A stretch of DNA of 64,000 nt from NCBI GenBank assembly GCA_037043455.1, contig JAWPHD010003071.1, positions 62,001-126,000 of the forward strand. The letters are read 5' to 3'. Source of the stretch: Cyrtodaria siliqua. Its lineage: Eukaryota; Mollusca; Bivalvia; Adapedonta; Hiatellidae. The notes beneath the pieces were generated by a model. The model did not search any database. It had not been told where the DNA came from and saw nothing but the letters and a program-made list of their open reading frames with translations. Position numbers and translations under genes: made by a program. Below are positions 10,711-22,376 of the stretch, piece after piece. Numbering within the stretch: position 1 is the first letter of the stretch; every line of letters starts with the position of its first letter.

Positions 10711-11640
10711 AACAAGACCTCAGTCTGAGGGTGTCTCACCCACCGCGGCAAACCGCATATGAAATATTTTATTAAATTTGTGCTTAAATGATGTCCACAA
10801 AAGACAACACTTCATATGACCAAGTATCAAACAAATAAAAGCGAAGTAATCATAAAAAATGACCAAGTATCAAAGACATAAAGTGAGACAATCACATAAA
10901 GTTAACTGAGGTTAAGTTACGGTAACTGTTACCTAACCAAGGTTGTTACCTAACCAAGGTTAGGTCTGGGGAAAATAATGCAAAATTTGACCTTGACCTT
11001 GGTAATTTTAGTCATTCAGTGATGTCCGCCAATGCCAACAATACATATGATCAAGTATCAAGTATCAAGTATCAAACGAATAAATTAAAGTTATAAGAAA
11101 AAGTTAACTGAGGTTAACTTACTTAACCAAACTGATATTTAGGGTAAATAATGACCTTGACCTTGGTATTTTATGTCGTTCAGCTATGTCCACCAATGCC
11201 AACCATACATATGACCAAGTATCAAAGACATAAAGTTAGGCAATCACAAAGTTAATTGAGGTTAAGTTACCTAACCAAGGTTAAGTTTGGGGGAAATAAG
11301 CAAAATTTGACCTTGACATTGGTCATTTTTGTCGTTCAGTGATGTCCACCACTGCCAACAATACATATGTCCAAGTATCAAACAAAAATAATAAGGCAAT
11401 CACATACAGTTAACCGAGGTTAAGTAACCTAACCAAGGTTATTACCTAACCACGGTTAAGTTTTGGGAAAATAATGCAAAATATGACCTTGGTAATTTAT
11501 ATATTAGGTGATGTCCCTTGACCCAACAAAGCATCTGACAAAGTTTCAGAAAAATTCGAGCAGCGGTTGTTAAGATATTGTTGATTTAAAATGTGGTCAC
11601 CGCCGCCGCCGGAAAAGTGACTGCCATGTCTCGCCTAAAT
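10711..11640 (+). mobile_element. Composite repeat element with ~150-200 bp core units
   Basis: Starts AACAAGACCTCAGTCTGAGG with a small hairpin, then four to five units with GAGGTTAAGTTACCTAACC, TTTGACCTTGACCTTGGT and CAATGCCAACAATACATATG, ending near GGTCACCGCCGCCGCCGG. No coding capacity; same general plan as the 29.8-31.9 kb element. Confidence 0.65.
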
Positions 11641-12087
11641 GTCTCCAAGATCGATTGCATAGAGATATGTGTAAGAATTGACCAAAACAACACAGAAATA
11701 TGAAGAAAAAAACACACCATATAGTGTTTCCCCTAATGTGGAATGGCAGGGCGGGTCGGCACGCCCTTTTTTCGCCCCGCCATGCAGTCTTTACATACCG
11801 CCACGCATTAATTACATGCCGCCCCGCAGTGCCCTTTCTAAAACTGCTCGCAACTGCAGTCTCTTGAAATACACAAATGCACTTTGACACGTCGTGTGAC
11901 CTTTAAACCGACAAGATTTAGTCACGGGGTATTTCCAATGTGTACAGGTAACTGATCACGCGTGACTCTTGTGATAAGCATTGGTTCCCGTGAATACACA
12001 CTCCCCAAATAACAAGTTTCTCGCTTCAGGGGTAGTGGGAAATCAAGTCGGCGGCCTCCCAATCATATCTACAAGTAGGTCATATGC

Positions 12088-12490
12088 ACGGCCCTGGAAT
12101 GTTTTGCGAGAAGAATGCGATTTTTTTAATACTCTCAAAGCACTCGTTTATTACTGCGATTCAATGAGGTATTCAGTGTATTTCATTGACAAAGTATGAA
12201 ATTAAACTTATATGGATGCGCATCTTTCCCACAAAAGCGTTACAAAACTTAGCAGTTTCCCTTTTTCCCAAAACAATCGTAAATCATAACAATGACCGGC
12301 CCTGTATTGTTTTACTAGAAAATACAAACTTTTTTTTAATACACTCGAAGAACTCGTTTATTTATGCGACTGGATGAGGTATTCAGTGTTTTTCATTGAT
12401 AAAGAATGAAATTAAACATATATGGACGTGTATCTTTCCCAAAAAGCATTTCAAAACTTAGCGATATGCTTCTTTTTTCATATCTCACTG
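12088..12490 (+). repeat. Diverged ~208-bp direct duplication
   Basis: Two units begin near 12088 (ACGGCCCTGGAATG) and 12296 (CCGGCCCTGTATTG) and share ACTCGTTTATT, GATGAGGTATTCAGTGT and CAAAACTTAGC. Confidence 0.7.
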
Positions 12491-12859
12491 GTTTTCGCGA
12501 TTCCAAAAAAGGACAAGATATTTAGTTCTGAATGTTTAATTGATATACATGTACAGGCCTTACATTACTGCATAAATGTTCAAAAATATACTAAGTGGAC
12601 TTAAATGTTTGGCAAGGCAATTGCCTTTTGAAAATACTCTTGCTCTGAGGCTGAGAAAGTGGATTTTAAAAATATTTCCAAAAAAACATTTTTAAAACAG
12701 TCAATAGCACTGAGAGTGCCTTCTAATTAAAATAAGGCATTAATTTTACAACTAAAACCATCTCAGAGTATACATGTCAATACAATATAATATTTTTATT
12801 TTTTTTAAAAAGTTTTAAAATGTTATTAAATGACTTTTTGGATGAAATTTTTTTTGCTG

Positions 12860-13250
12860 GGGGTAGGGGTGTGGTGGTGGTAGTAGAGGGGGGTGGGGGT
12901 AGTAGTGACCAAATTATGCGCCGAATACCTGTGCAGAGTAGTAGATATAGAATATTGATGAAAACTCATACTCAAACATACCATAAAAGCGACGTTAAAT
13001 TACAAAGATTTTTTTTATTAATTTTGCGCATTAAAAATGCCCTTTTTTTTTTTTTTTACCCTGTCCTTTTTTCGAGTGGGGGTTGGGTGGGTGGGTGGGG
13101 GAGGGTTGTGGGGGTCAGGCAACATAGCTATAATTATAAGAATTGACCAAAAATAACACAGAAATATGTCAAAGAATTTTCTTTTAAAAATGGGTTTTGA
13201 GGTGGGTGGGGGGAAGGCAGGGGGGAGGTAACATAGCTCTATGTGTAAGA
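12860..13250 (+). repeat. G-rich tracts and short repeats
   Basis: G-rich runs at about 12858-12905, 13076-13120 and 13198-13230. The middle one, GGGGGTTGGGTGGGTGGGTG, fits a G-quadruplex pattern. TAAGAATTGACCAAAA with AACACAGAAATA recurs at 11671, 13137 and 13240. Confidence 0.6.
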
Positions 13251-13264
13251 ATTGACCAAAACAA

Positions 13265-13725
13265 CACAGAAATAGGTAGCTAGGACAAGAAATGTAAGAG
13301 ATATAGACCTGTAAACACAACTTAATGCAAAATTTGATGTGAAATAGACACATGTTAAGGGCTATCAGAATTTGGGTTCCATGGGAGCCCAGGGGTTACA
13401 GGAACCAAAATTACTTAAGCAGCCCTTAAGATAATGCTATAAGGAAGCTCATGGTCAAATTTGGTTGTGCTAGTATAAGAAATGTAAGAGATATAGACTT
13501 GCAAACATAGCCTACACGCAAAATTTGATGTGAAATGGGACAATTTTATGGAATTTGGGTTCCATTTGAGCCCATGGGTTACAGGAACCAAAATTGCTAA
13601 TGTAGCCCTTAAGATAATGCTATAAGGAAGCCCATGGCCAAATTTGGTAGTGCTAGGATAAGAAATGTAAAAGACATACACTTGTAAACACAGTTTACAC
13701 GCAAAGCTTGATGTGGGACGCCGAC
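13265..13725 (+). repeat. ~190-bp tandem repeat, about 2.5 units
   Basis: Units carry AAGAAATGTAAGAGATATAG, GCAAAATTTGATGTGAAAT and CCCTTAAGATAATGCTATAA. Core-repeat type without visible ends. Confidence 0.7.
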
Positions 13726-13818
13726 ATGATTACATAAGCTCTCTTATTCTTCTAATAGTGGAGCTAAAAACTGACTTTTTCAATCAAGACTGGCTTTGAA
13801 CTGAAGGTGAAGGTCATG

Positions 13819-14066
13819 GATTTGTTTGTTTGTTTGAATGGTGTTTTACGCCATGTTTAGCACATATTAGGCCATAAATGGTGGTTGATATTTTGTGAAG
13901 GCAGACCATCCCTGTATTATTACCTCCTGCCATCCTGAAGAATAGATACTTTCACACTTATCAAGTTGAGCTCCCAGTGGGATTCGTACCTGCAGCGGTG
14001 AGAGGCGAGAAAGTTTTAGACTCAGCGTATTTACTATCCCAGCCATGGAGGCGTTCTTCAAGATCA
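13819..14066 (-). repeat. tRNA-derived SINE, nearly full length
   Basis: On the minus strand the head CATGGCTGGGATAGTAAATA with GCAGGTACGAATCCC matches tRNA-like A and B boxes. A body with GGATGGCAGGAGGT and GGTCTGCCTTCAC follows, and a tail of GGCGTAAAACACCATTC then CAAACAAACAAA. Fragments of the same body or tail occur at 4759, 20210, 20820 and 27620. Confidence 0.8.
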
Positions 14067-14265
14067 TGGAAATATGGAAACACTGGTATTGTCGATTAGC
14101 TTATTATCATAGGTAACACCTATTAAAGAAATGATGATTTGGAAAAGCTCAGACAAACTTCTTAACCAAATGTTAACACCGCCTGCCCACGGCCAAAGAC
14201 ACTTGGCATAATGATAACTGGGTTTTTCCAGTGGATAATCCAGTTTATAAAGCTAGTCTACTAAC

Positions 14266-14328
14266 CAGTCTAACATGCATCTGTACAAGCTTGGAGGCTG
14301 CTACGTATACACACCCGGGCTCTGGACA
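14266..14328 (-). CDS. NUFIP1: NUFIP1 coding exon 4 (second C2H2 finger)
   Basis: A 63-nt exon, 21 codons, phase 0/0, acceptor TTATGTTTCAG, donor CTG|GTTAGT. It encodes CPEPGCVYVAASKLVQMHVR plus L. With the start of the next exon (QH) this makes a C-x4-C-x11-H-x4-H finger (C217, C222, H234, H239), as expected directly after the first finger in NUFIP proteins. The exon is easily missed because of its size. Confidence 0.88.
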
Positions 14329-14539
14329 CTGAAACATAACGTATATGCAAGAAGTTACCATCATGACATGATTTCATGTACAGAGTATGTCTAGAAAATT
14401 GTACATGTTTGCTTCTGCTCTCATTTTTCTATCCTCTATTTTATTCCTGTCATGTTGTTGTTGCAAAGTTACACCAGTCCAGACACCTATTTGTTTCTCA
14501 TGGTCACAAATACGACCACCACATCATCAGCAGCACAAC

Positions 14540-15358
14540 CACTACCAAACTTTTTATCAGTGCACATGAAACCAGAAACTTGCTGTTATCTTTAAATTTT
14601 GTCACAACAATCATCATCATCTGCAGCAGCAGCTACAGCATCATCACAACCACCAACATTGCCTACCTTTTTGTCACTGTTACATTGGCCTCAAACTTTA
14701 CTACATCTTTAAATTTATGATTATCGCTAGTAATCAACATCAGCAACAACATCATCATCACAACCACCACCTTTTGTCACCTGAACAAGCCCTCATCTTT
14801 AAATTCTATCACAGCAATATTCCTGGTTAGAACTTGTCTTTGTCCTCAACAATCTTCATCATCATCCACATCATCACCACCACCACCACCACCTACTTAC
14901 CTTTTCGTACATCTGTAAATGGGCCTGGAACATGTCTCGTCCTTATGCCCAGAGTCACAGCACTGCAACCATCATTAGCTTCATCATCATCATCATCATC
15001 ACCACCACACTACCACCATCTACCTTTTCGTACGTCTGTACATGGGCCTGGAACTTGTCTCGTCCTTATTTCCCCAGTCACAGCACTGCAAGCATCATCA
15101 CTCACCCATTCATCCCCCCACCATCACCACCACCTACCTTTTCGTGCGTCTGTACATGGGCCTGATATTTGTCTCATCCTTATACCCCATGTCACAGAAC
15201 TGCACCCACCATCATCATTATCCCTTCCATCACCACCACCTACCTTTTCGTGCATCTGTACATGGGCCTGATATTTGTCTCATCCTTATACCCACTGTCA
15301 CAGAACTGCACCCACCATCATCATCATCATCATCATCCCCACCATCACCTCTACCTAC
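14540..15358 (-). repeat. Tandem decayed copies of the 3' half of NUFIP1 exon 3 plus its splice donor
   Basis: Four clear units begin at about 14898, 15021, 15135 and 15241 (period 106-123 bp); the true exon edge sits at the same point of the unit at 15356. Each unit matches about 65 nt of exon 3 (from the second Cys region to the last codon) and the donor, joined by CAT/CAC-rich microsatellite. Weaker units occur near 14540, 14664 and 14768. The copies lack one base in the GAAGAC part, so they would shift frame, and none carries the exon's acceptor, so they should not splice as exons. This is intronic duplication of an exon edge. Confidence 0.85.
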
Positions 15359-15478
15359 CTTTTCGTGCGTCTGAACATGGGCCTGATATTTGTCTTCATC
15401 CTTATACCCCCTGTCACAGCAATCACAGTAGTATTTGTTGTTCTCTGGCAAGTCACGTTTGTCTACCTTCTGCTTTTT
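15359..15478 (-). CDS. NUFIP1: NUFIP1 coding exon 3 (first C2H2 zinc finger)
   Basis: 40 codons, phase 0/0, acceptor TTTTCTCATCAG, donor GAAAAG|GTAGGTAG. The core YYCDCCDRGYKDEDKYQAHV followed by QTHEK is a C-x2-C-x12-H-x3-H finger (C194, C197, H210, H214), the NUFIP-type finger that is the family's most recognisable signature. The 3' half of this exon with its donor is repeated in degenerate tandem copies just downstream in the next intron (see the 14540-15358 entry). Reading through the donor gives an Asp-rich false extension that is intron. Confidence 0.93.
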
Positions 15479-16082
15479 CTGATGAGAAAAATATGCATGG
15501 TATAATTATGCCATTAATTGCTTATATACCGAGTCAAAAAAGAAAGAGTGCACATCTATTTTTGGAAATATTCAAAAGGTTACAATGTCAGATGCATTTA
15601 GAAAAACAAGTTTTAAACTAGAACAAATTCGACAGCGCACCATCGCAAATACCCACGTTTTCTTCACACAGGCCACCCCCACCCACCACCACACACACAC
15701 ATACAGGAAAACAACATACTATTATACACTGTAATCCCTTCATCAAAATGTTCGTTTGAGACATTATTTTTTTTTTTTAAAAATTACCCCCTGATACCCA
15801 CCACCCACCTCCTCCAAACCCAACACCTAGGTAAGACGACCTTAGTTTTAAATAATAAATCATTTGACATGCTGTGTATCTCTTTCATAGATGACTATTA
15901 TACCAACTAAGGTCAAAAGGTCAATTACACAAAAAACAACCAGATCCCCCTCCCACCCCACCCCACCCACCCTGGGCCCCTGGGCAGACGTCCGAGTTCG
16001 AAATAATAAAATAGTTTCACATGTTGTTTATCTTTCATAGACTATTACAGTAACATACACCAAGTTATGAGCACAAATATGA

Positions 16083-16848
16083 AACAAGAGGCCCAAGAGG
16101 GCCTGTGGATGCTCTACTGGCTATAACAGCTCTTATATGGTAAAGATCAGATAAAAAATGAAGATTTAACAAAGGAAAATACAATATAGCATTTTGCAAC
16201 AAATCAAGGGCCATAACTCTGTCATCACTAACAAGATCTAGCTGGTTTTCGAAATTGTCCACAATTTCATTGATATACCATGCTTTGCACAATTAGACAT
16301 CATACTGAGGCTTTCTACCAAATTTCGTAGAAATTCAACAAGCTGTTTAGAAGGAGTAGCGCCGACGAGAAATTTAAAGAAAACTGTTAAAGGGACATAA
16401 CTCCGTCAAAAATCAGCGAACTGGAACAAAAGCGCGATATGCACAACTAGACATCTTACCAATGCTTCCTGCCAAGTTTCATCGAAATCCAACAAGGTAT
16501 TTAGGAGGAGTAGCGTTGACAAGAAGTTTAAAGTAAATGTCATGAGGCTGTAACTCCATCAAAAATCAACGAACCAGAAAAAAACGCAACAGGCACAACT
16601 AGAAATCATAGCTTCCTGTTAAGTTTCGTCAAATCCAAGTGTTAACAAAAAAACAATGAAAACAAGTAATTAAAAATAAAATGAAAAAAATAAATAATAA
16701 TAATAAAAAAAAATAAAAAAAATAACGAAATGTTTTTAACAAAATTCCAAAAACAATCAAATCCAAAAAAAAAAGAAAAAAGAAATAATAATAAAAATTA
16801 ATCAAAAAATGAAAATTCCCCCCAAAAAAAAAAAAATCCAAAACAAAA
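16083..16848 (+). mobile_element. Composite element, right end missing, with A-rich tract
   Basis: Starts ACAAGAGGCCCAAGAGGGCC then GCTCTACTGGCT. It contains two to three units of the GGAGTAGCGCCGACGAGAA / ACATAACTCCGTCAAAAAT type, then 16660-16850 is almost only A with C/T interruptions. No right-end hairpin before the next element. Confidence 0.65.
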
Positions 16849-18421
16849 CAAGAGGCCCAAGAGGGCCTGTGGACCTCTACTGGCTAATATGGCTCTTATG
16901 ACATCAATGAAGCAAGTGACTATCGTCTTAAAGAGGCAAAATATAGCCATAACTCCGCCATTACTGGTCCGATCTGGCTAGTTTTCCAAGTTAATAAAAA
17001 TGAAAAAGAAATGGAAAAAAAAAAAAAAAAAATTAAAGAAAAAAAAAAGAAAAAAGTTATATATCAAAAAAAAAAAAAAAAGGAACAAAACTGGTAAAGG
17101 ACCATAAGCTTATAGCAACAGCAAAATATTAAACCTCTGGCTCTTGCAGTTTCATAGTAGAAGATTTTTTAGTTTTTTTTCCTATAAATGTCTATGTAAA
17201 ACATGTGACCCTTGGGGCGGGGCCAAATGTAACCCCAGGGTCACCATTTAAACAAAGTTGGTAAAGGACCATAAGCTTATAATAAATGTAAAATATCAAA
17301 CCTCTGGCTCTTGTAGTTTCCGAGAAGAAGATTTTTTAAAAAAAAATCCTATATAAGTCTATGTAAAACTGTGACCCTCGGGGCGGGGACAAATTTGACC
17401 CCAGGGTCACCATTTGAACAAACTTAGTAGAGGACCATAAGCAGATGCTACATGTAATACATGAGAGCTCTGTGCCATGTGGTTCCAAAGAAGATTTTTT
17501 TCAGTTTTTCCCTATACAAGCCTATGTAAAACTGTGACCCCCGGGGTGGGGCCAAATGTGACCCCTGGGTCACCATTTGAACAAACTTGGTAGAGGACCA
17601 CAAGCTTATAGCAAATGCAAAAATATTAAACCTCTGGCTCTTGCAGTTTCAGAGAAGAAGATTTTTTAAGTTTTTCCCTATACATGTCTATGTAAAACAT
17701 GTGACCCTTGGGGTGGGGCCAAATGTGACCCGAGGGTCACCATTTGAACAAACTTGGTAAAGGACCATAAGCTTATAGTAAATGCAAAATATCAAACCTC
17801 TGGCTGTTGTAGTTTCCGAGAAGAAGATTTTTTTAAAAAAAATCCTATATAAGTCTATGTAAAACTGTGACCCCCGGGGCGGGGACAAATTTGACCCCAG
17901 GGTCACCATTTGAACAAACTTAGTAGAGGACCATAAGCTGATGCTACATGTAATACATGAGAGCTCTGTGCCTTGTGGTTTCAGAGAAGAAGATTTTTTA
18001 AAGTTTTTTCCTATATGTCTATATGAAAAACATGCAAAACCTCAATATACAAACTTTGGACCCCCGGGGCACGGCCATTTTTGACCCTGAGGACTTTATT
18101 TGAACAATCTTGATAGTCTAGGCGTTGGCGATCATTTTATAGAAAAACTGTTGAAATCTGTCCAGCGGTTCTGGAGAAGATTTTTTAAGGTTTCGACCAT
18201 ATATGGTAATGGCAGCCATCTTGGATGTAGCGCTGACCTAATTTTAACAAATCTAAAAAGCATTCATCTAAGGATCATCCATGTGAAGTTTGGTCAAAAT
18301 TAGCCAAGCGGTTTCTGAGGAGAAGTCGTTTGAAGAAAAGTTAACGGACGACAGACGACAGACGGACGACGGACAACACACCATCCCATAAGCTCTTCTG
18401 GCCGTTGGCCAGTAGAGCTGA
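16849..18421 (+). mobile_element. Composite element with ~170-bp core repeats
   Basis: Left end ACAAGAGGCCCAAGAGGGCC, then about five to six core units (17090-18050) with AGGACCATAAGCTTATAG, CCTCTGGCTCTTGCAGTTTC and ACCCCAGGGTCACCATTTGA, an ACGACAGACGGACGACGG simple repeat, and a right end with hairpin AGCTCTTCTGGCC / GGCCAGTAGAGCT. Non-coding. Left CTCTACTGGC and right GCCAGTAGAG are inverted copies. Confidence 0.75.
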
Positions 18422-19245
18422 AAACACGTCATTTTATAATATATAAAAATAATAATAAGAAGTTAAAAAAAATCTGGTAAAGTTTGGTAAAGATCAGATG
18501 AAAATGAAGGCCCTATCGTATTAACGAGGCAAAATATAGCATTTTTAACAAAATCAAGGGCTATAAGTCAGCTGTTACTGGTCCGATCTGGCTGGTTTTC
18601 AAACTTGTCTGAGCTTTAATTGATATTAACAATCTGGTAAAGTTTGGAAAAAATCGTATGAAAAATGATGGTCCTTTCGTCTTAACGAGGCAAAATATAG
18701 CATTTTTAACTAATTCAAGGGCCATAACTCCGCTGATGCTTTCCGATCTGGCTGGTTTTCGAACTAATCTGAGCTTTCATTGATATTAACAATCTGGTAA
18801 AGTTTGGTAAAGATCGGATGAAAAGTAAGGGCCCTATTGTCTTAACGAGGCAAAATATAGCGCTTTTAACTAAATCAAGGGCCATAACGCCGCTGTTACT
18901 GGTCCAAGCTGGCTGGGTTTCGAAGTTGTCCGAGCTTTCTTGATATTAACAATCTGGTAAAGTTTGGTAAAGATCCGATGAAAAATGAAGGCCCTATCAT
19001 CTTAACGAGCCAACAATTAGCATTTTTAACTAAATCAAGGGCCATAACTCCCCTGTTACTGGTCCGATCTGGCTGGTTTTCGAACTTGTCCGAGCTTTCA
19101 TTGATATTAACAACCTGTTAAGATCGGATGAAAAATGAAGGCCCTATCGTCTTAACGAGACAAGAGTTACCGACGGACGAGGGAGGAACGGATGGACGAG
19201 GGAGGAACGGACGGACAACATCCCAGAAGCTCTACAGGCCGAATG
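18422..19245 (+). repeat. ~152-bp core repeats with degenerate right end
   Basis: About five units with GGTCCGATCTGGCTGGTTTT, CGAGCTTTCATTGATATTAA and AATCTGGTAAAGTTTGGTAA, then GACGAGGGAGGAACGGACGG and a broken right end (CAGAAGCTCTACAGGCCG). No left end. Confidence 0.7.
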
Positions 19246-20204
19246 ACCGTAATTGAATTTTTAGTGTCATCAACCTTTTGACCCGCCCACCACTCCTGAG
19301 ATATGCTAAAGAAATAATTTTTTATTGAACTATTCAAGAAATTAGTTTACTATTTTTTTCATATTTTTGGCCAAAAGACCCACATTTATCCTTTATGCGT
19401 TTGTTATTTCATAGGAATATATCATCACACTTAAATGGGTAAATAAAATAATGAATAAACATTTAAAATATAATTTTTATTTAAATATTCAAGAAATCAG
19501 CAATTTTTGTTGTTTTTTCAACTTTTTGACTTAAAAAAATACATTTAAAAATATATTTAGGGATTCACGAACATTTGGGGACCCTTTTAAAAATATGGAG
19601 AAATATAAAACACACATTTGAGGAAAGTTTGGTGCTTTTGTCCGACGTGTCTAGATTGGGTTCTAAAACCTGGGTTTTGGTCCCTAGCTATAAAGATTGG
19701 TGGCCCGTAGGGCCTGCTATTTTAAATTACGGACATAAAAATATACATGATGTATATCGATCTCATGTAGTGGGCTTGTACATATAAGGGCATCCAGCGT
19801 TCACATGATTAACTTTGTGTAAAGGGTTTTCAAGTTCTTTTAAAAATGTGGAAAATTCTCAAAAATTTCTCTGCCACCAAAATAACAAAAGAAAAAGCTG
19901 AAAAATAATGTAAACATTGAACAGAACAACACTGTATAATTATTTGTTTTTTTTTACCGTAATGTTTTGTAAGTATAGCCGTACATGAGAAGGACCACCT
20001 ATCAATTAGAAGGACCCCCAGTTTTCAATGGCAGGAAGTCCTGCAGGCTTCCTACTCTACTTATAAAAGTTAGTGTCGAACCCTTGAGAGGGGTGAATCT
20101 GAGAGGGAGAGGGTGAATCACCTTCCCCACACAAATATTCTATACATTTTTTGAAGGGTTTTACTCTATGCCATCCATGATCCTGTTATTGATTTCATAA
20201 CAAC

Positions 20205-20360
20205 ATGTTTACTTGTTTGAATGTTTTATGTCATCTTTAGCACATGTTAGTCCATATATGACGGTCAATTTGTGTTGTGGTATAAGCAGAACAACCCATT
20301 TTTTGTGGGTAGAAGCAGTACTGCATATCTTCCACAATCCACAAGAATCAACAAAATGTA
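20205..20360 (-). repeat. SINE-like fragment
   Basis: Body and tail of the 13819 family on the minus strand (GACATAAAACATTC at the left edge, TTCTACCCACAAAAA in the body); head absent. Confidence 0.55.
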
Positions 20361-20819
20361 CAATTATAAAACCATTACTGGGTCCCGCCTCAATTCCATT
20401 ATGCGATGGAAAAGCTTATATATTAGCAGGATTTTGTAATGGATATTTCGACAATAAAACACGTTTAAAAAAAAAAAACTGGAAAAAATGCGATCACCTG
20501 TTCGAAATTATCTATAAAATGTTTTAATTTTACAATATGCAAACTTTTAAAGCCGAAATTAAGATTTTATTTCATACCCCAGCCAACCCCATTTTCGCTT
20601 CTTGCAGATGGGGTTGGATAGGTAAGAAAGTTAATACTCGGACCACGTAATGACATCAAATATGAATGTGGTATTACAAGCACATATAGCAAACACTTCA
20701 AGAAGTGTTAAAATATTTCATGTCAGGAGGAAGAAAATTGCTGTTAATTGCATATTTATGTAAGCTTGAAAGATCAAACTAAGACACTTTTTGTATATGT
20801 AAGTAAACACTTGTTTTGA

Positions 20820-20865
20820 TAGTTTGATTGAATGGTGTTTTATGTCATTTTAGCACATGTTAGTC
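20820..20865 (-). repeat. SINE tail interrupted by a MITE
   Basis: About 45 bp of the tail (GATTGAATGGTGTTTTATGT on the plus strand) ends at TTAGTCC, exactly where the MITE at 20866 begins. Confidence 0.55.
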
Positions 20866-21166
20866 CTTAGGCCAAAAAAATAAATAGGTGTGTTTCAGAT
20901 TGCATGCTCCAAAAAAATAGGGTAGGTAGGTACTTTTTTTTTTTGCTTTTTTTTTAATCGTGATATTGTGAGATTCTACAAGTATTTATCTCATAAACCC
21001 CATACAAGTTGATGATACAACTGAAAGTTTCTCTATGATGTCAGTTTACCTCGATATATTGTGATAAATCATTGTTCAGAACAAATTTAAAAAAAAAAAA
21101 AAATCATAAAAAGTTTTAGGGTCGGTTCGGCCAACGGAAACACAGATGATTTTTTTTGGCCTTATA
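20866..21166. mobile_element. Second copy of the TTAGGCC MITE
   Basis: Ends CTTAGGCCAAAAAAATAAAT and TTTTTTTTGGCCTTAT pair as TIRs, with inner GTGTGTTTCAG against CGGAAACACAG and AGGGTAGGTAGG against AGGGTCGGTTCGG. Same family as 8086-8456. Confidence 0.72.
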
Positions 21167-21174
21167 TAATCAGT

Positions 21175-21893
21175 AGTCGCTACAAGTTTTTTACTAGATA
21201 ACGCTATGTAAACAAAGACGGCCGCTGGCAGCCATGTTTAATGTCCAATCAAAATAATTTTCACAAGGACCAACACCATGTCATGCTGATCATTTTAGAA
21301 AAAGTCCCATATCAATATCACTTATAGTTTTCAAGAAGTAGTCGCTACAAACTTGTTTTTTAAAAATCAATTTTTTGCCGTGGAGGCCATCTTGAATTTC
21401 CAACCGACCTGATATTTTGCTAGGATCAATTAGATATCAAGAGCAACAGTCCTGTGAAGTTCCATGGAAATCCGTCAAGTACTTTCAGAGGAGTAATCGC
21501 TACAAGTTTTTACTATATAATTCTATGTAAACAAAGATGGCCGCTGGCAGCCAGGTTTAATGTCAAATCAAAACGATTTTCGATAAGGACCAACTTCATG
21601 TCATGCTGATCATTTTAGAAAAAGTCCCATATCAATATCACTTATTCAAGAAGTAGTTGCTACAAACTTTTTTTTTCTTTCTATTTTTAGCTTTGGTGGC
21701 CATCTTGGATTTCACATCAACATGAATTTTTGCTAGGATCAAATAGACTTTATGGGCAACATTTTTGTAAGTTTCATGAAAATCCATCAAGCAGTTTCAG
21801 AGGAATATTCGCTATAAAAAAGTTTACGGATGGACGGACTGCAGAAACCCACCATGGCATAAGCTCTGCTGATCTTTAATCAGTAGATCTAAA
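21175..21893 (+). mobile_element. Composite element, two ~310-bp core units and right end
   Basis: Two units with AGTCGCTACAAGTTTTTTAC, AAACAAAGACGGCCGCTGGC and CATGTCATGCTGATCATTTT, then GGATGGACGGACTGC and a right-end hairpin (AGATCTACTGATTAAAGATC on the minus strand). Same architecture as the 29.8 kb element. Confidence 0.65.
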
Positions 21894-21972
21894 AAACACG
21901 TAAAATCAACCCATTTAACGTAAGATCAACTACTTTAATGTCGACATCGTTGTAACACTTGTTAAATAGATA

Positions 21973-22044
21973 AACATTTCAAAACTGAATGAAAATTAAT
22001 GAGTTAGATCTAACTCATGAATTTTCGTTTAGTTTTGAAATGTT
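21973..22044. repeat. 72-bp palindrome
   Basis: Arms AACATTTCAAAACTGAATGA and its complement meet at GAGTTAGATCTAACTC; few mismatches. Small foldback element. Confidence 0.75.
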
Positions 22045-22376
22045 ATATAAATTATGATATACTTGAGAGCATTAACACTGAGTCTATTATTCAACGTGAC
22101 TCAAGAACAGCCAGTCAGTCGGTTGCAGTTACACTGGCTTTGATCTTGCAATTCTTAAGCTGAAGGAATTGTTGCAGTGCCCTAAAAATCAAGCTTCATT
22201 GTTGGAAGTCTTTCATATATTATGGCAGGCAAACAAGTTCTCTGAAACCGCATATTTCTTTAGGATGGGAACAAACTTGTTTCATACTCCTCCTCTCGAG
22301 TCCCAGGCAGCCCAGAAAAAAATAGACCCTCTAAACCCCCCAAACCCACCCCCACCAACAGACTCCATTTTTTTTA

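Noticed and set aside
15230..15451. Open frame running from the zinc finger into an Asp-rich tail
   Set aside because: It reads through the GTAGGTAG donor; the Asp run is intronic CAT/CAC microsatellite.
14376..15621. Several long plus-strand frames rich in His, Ser and Pro
   Set aside because: Shadows of the CAT/CAC microsatellite and the exon-3 copies on the opposite strand; repeated in several frames.
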